Assembly (NCBI GenBank): GCA_024803745.1
Contig: JANJXV010001707.1
Location: forward strand, 1-64,000
Direction: 5' to 3'
Source: Megascapheus bottae
Taxonomy: Eukaryota; Chordata; Mammalia; Rodentia; Geomyidae
Length of the DNA: 64,000 nucleotides
Made by a program: the position numbers and the translations under genes. Positions 62,876 to 64,000 of the stretch are shown in pieces. The notes under the pieces were generated by a model that was not told where the DNA came from, did no database searches, and worked only from the letters and a program-made list of their open reading frames with translations. Each line of letters starts with the position of its first letter. Position 1 is the stretch's first letter.

Positions 62876-64000
62876 AATGCATATCGGATTTTGCGGTGGA
62901 AGTCCCTACGGCATCGCTCGTTCTGCTAAGAAACGTCTTGTCTAAACGGGGTATTTCATTTTTCCTCGTTCAACTCCAGTGTACATTGCTTTTTGTTGTA
63001 GTGTCTGAGCAAGTACAACGGACGCTCTACTTCCACCGCAATTGCTCGATCGGCTTAGAGTTGCTCACTTAACGGGGTCGTTTATTGTTCAACAAGCAAC
63101 TTCGATGTATACCCTTTTCCTTCGTTGAGGTTTTTCATCGAGTGAAATGGATAATGGATTTTTGCCGTTGAGCTTCCTCCGGCATTGCTCTTTCTACTAA
63201 GAACCTTCTTCTCTCACCGGGGTGTTTTATCCTTGCGCCTACAACTTCAATGTACCTGCTTTTATTTCAGCGTGGTGCTTCATCCAATGCAACGGAGACG
63301 CATCCACCACTGACATTGCTTCGATATATCTGGTTTTACTGCTTGGAGGATTCATCCAGTGAAATGGATACTGGATTTTGCCGTTGAGCTTCCTACGGCA
63401 TTACGCTTTCTGCTAAGAACTTTTGTCTCAGCGGGGTATTTGATTCTTCTTCTTTCAACTTCAGTGTATCTGCGTTTATTTCAGCGTGGTGCTTAATCCA
63501 GCAAAACGGAAACAGGTCCACCGACCTTGCTCTAACTGCTGTTTTGTTCGGTGTAAACCTGGTCATTTCTACTACCATAAGCAACTTCAATGAATTTGGT
63601 TTTGCTTCTTGGAGGTTTTCATCCAGTGTAATGGATACTGGATTCTGCCGTCGAACTTCTTACGGCAACCTTCTTCTCTCAGCGGGGTATTTTATTCTTA
63701 CGCCTGCATCTTCAATGTATCTGCTTTTATTTCAGCGTGGTGCTTCATCCAGTACAACGGAAAGAGTTCTTCCACCGACATTGCTCTGACAGCTGTTTTG
63801 TTCCGTGTAAACTTGGCAATTTCTTCTACCAGAAGCAACTTCAATGTATCTGGTTTTACTTCTTGGATGGTTTCATTAAGTGTAATGAATATCGGCTTGC
63901 CGTGGAAGTCCCTACGGCATTGCTCGTCCTGCTAAGAAACGTCTGGTCTAACGGAAACCCAACTTCCACCGGAATTGCCCGATCTGCCCAGAGTTGTTCA
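62876..64000 (+). repeat. Satellite unit 45 (first 1125 bp; cut by the window end)
   Basis: u63 t; u110 a; u147/149 a/g; u561/627 g/c; u721/729 t/g; u741 t; u899 g. Matches unit 23 at every tracked site present. Confidence 0.97.

Larger units (their letters stand above)
1..64000. repeat. Tandem satellite array, 1429-bp unit, 44 full copies plus one partial
   Basis: The same 1429-bp sequence repeats head to tail through the entire window with no inversion, insertion or interruption. Landmarks such as the start of aatgcatatcgg fall at 1, 1429, 2858, 4287 and so on to 62876, and any other landmark after position 198 has an exact 1429-bp period (for example 517, 1946, 3375 ... 63393, a span of 44 x 1429). 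Units differ by a handful of substitutions each. The plus strand is pyrimidine-rich: hand counts give T27 C14 G10 A9 for 61-120 and T24 C17 A10 G9 for 781-840. No flank is visible, so array size, chromosomal position and host are unknown. Such homogeneity is what unequal exchange and gene conversion produce in eukaryotic satellites; I recognise no named satellite family. An assembly that has collapsed or expanded copies cannot be excluded from sequence alone. Confidence 0.98.
61447..64000. repeat. Start of a third right-hand higher-order block (units 44-45)
   Basis: Unit 44 has the type of units 22 and 32, and unit 45 carries u110 a, u149 g, u741 t and u899 g exactly like unit 23. The window ends before the next diagnostic units. 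Spacing from the second block is 12 units (17148 bp), not 10, so the higher-order period is not fixed. Units 42-45 also resemble units 20-23 at a distance of 22 units. Confidence 0.7.

Noticed and set aside
1..64000. CRISPR array
   Set aside because: The repeat is contiguous with no unique spacers, and the unit is far too long.
1..64000. rDNA, 5S or tRNA-derived repeat
   Set aside because: No recognisable rRNA segment, no box A/box B pair and no cloverleaf seen on either strand.
1..64000. Transposon or retroelement array
   Set aside because: No terminal inverted repeats, LTR, target-site duplications, poly-A tail, transposase or reverse transcriptase reading frame; units abut directly.
1..64000. 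Gene encoding a protein with long tandem repeats
   Set aside because: The unit is not a multiple of three and all frames contain stops in each unit; no intron-exon pattern was evident.

Overview
The whole window is one uninterrupted, head-to-tail tandem satellite array. It holds 44 complete units and a partial 45th, and both window edges fall inside the array, so it extends beyond 64 kb. The unit is 1429 bp. Every unit-to-unit offset is exactly 1429 bp except the first, which is 1428 because unit 1 lacks one C between positions 197 and 198. I find no unique-sequence gene, RNA gene, mobile element, CRISPR array or array boundary. A non-coding array of this size and homogeneity points to a eukaryotic nuclear chromosome (centromeric, pericentromeric, subtelomeric or other heterochromatin). 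The species cannot be named from the sequence. All open reading frames recur once per unit, are 180 codons or shorter, overlap each other in different frames, and cannot run through the array because 1429 is not a multiple of 3. I treat them as chance ORFs of a satellite.

Unit coordinates used below (u): u1 is the first a of the recurring aatgcatatcgg. Unit 1 starts at 1 and unit k (k>=2) starts at 1429 x (k-1). By eye I found 27 variable unit positions. Most units are separated by fewer than about 12 substitutions, so pairwise identity exceeds 99%. The informative sites are u63 (c/t), u66 (t/c), u110 (c/a), u125 (a/c), u147/u149 (g or a / a or g), u170 (c/a), u561/u627, u721/u729, u754/u755 (ta/cg), u762 (a/g), u775 (g/a) and u1330 (c/t). 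Each unit entry gives its haplotype at these sites; sites not mentioned carry the majority base.

Three scales of repetition are nested. (1) Inside the unit there are about eleven diverged submodules, mostly 125-145 bp, of two alternating kinds: X ('tctggttttacttcttggagg' type, carrying hairpins) and Y ('ctgcttttatttcagcgtgg' type). (2) The 1429-bp unit. (3) Higher-order repeats: in the left part a trimer rhythm (units 6-17) and within it a hexamer of 8574 bp present twice (units 6-11 and 12-17). In the right part a series of unit types (units 22-27) recurs 10 units later (units 32-38, with one extra unit) and starts again 12 units after that (units 44-45).

Layout: units 1-5 (1-7144) are a fairly uniform block; units 6-17 (7145-24292) are the two hexamers; units 18-21 (24293-30008) are a transition where the u729 g-to-a type takes over; units 22-45 (30009-64000) are the right-hand higher-order domain. 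The most interesting sequence-level structure is a tandem pair of small hairpins repeated three times per unit, plus a third-scale family of six stem-loops per unit, all with a 10-nt loop, one of which shows a compensatory G-C to A-T change in its stem.
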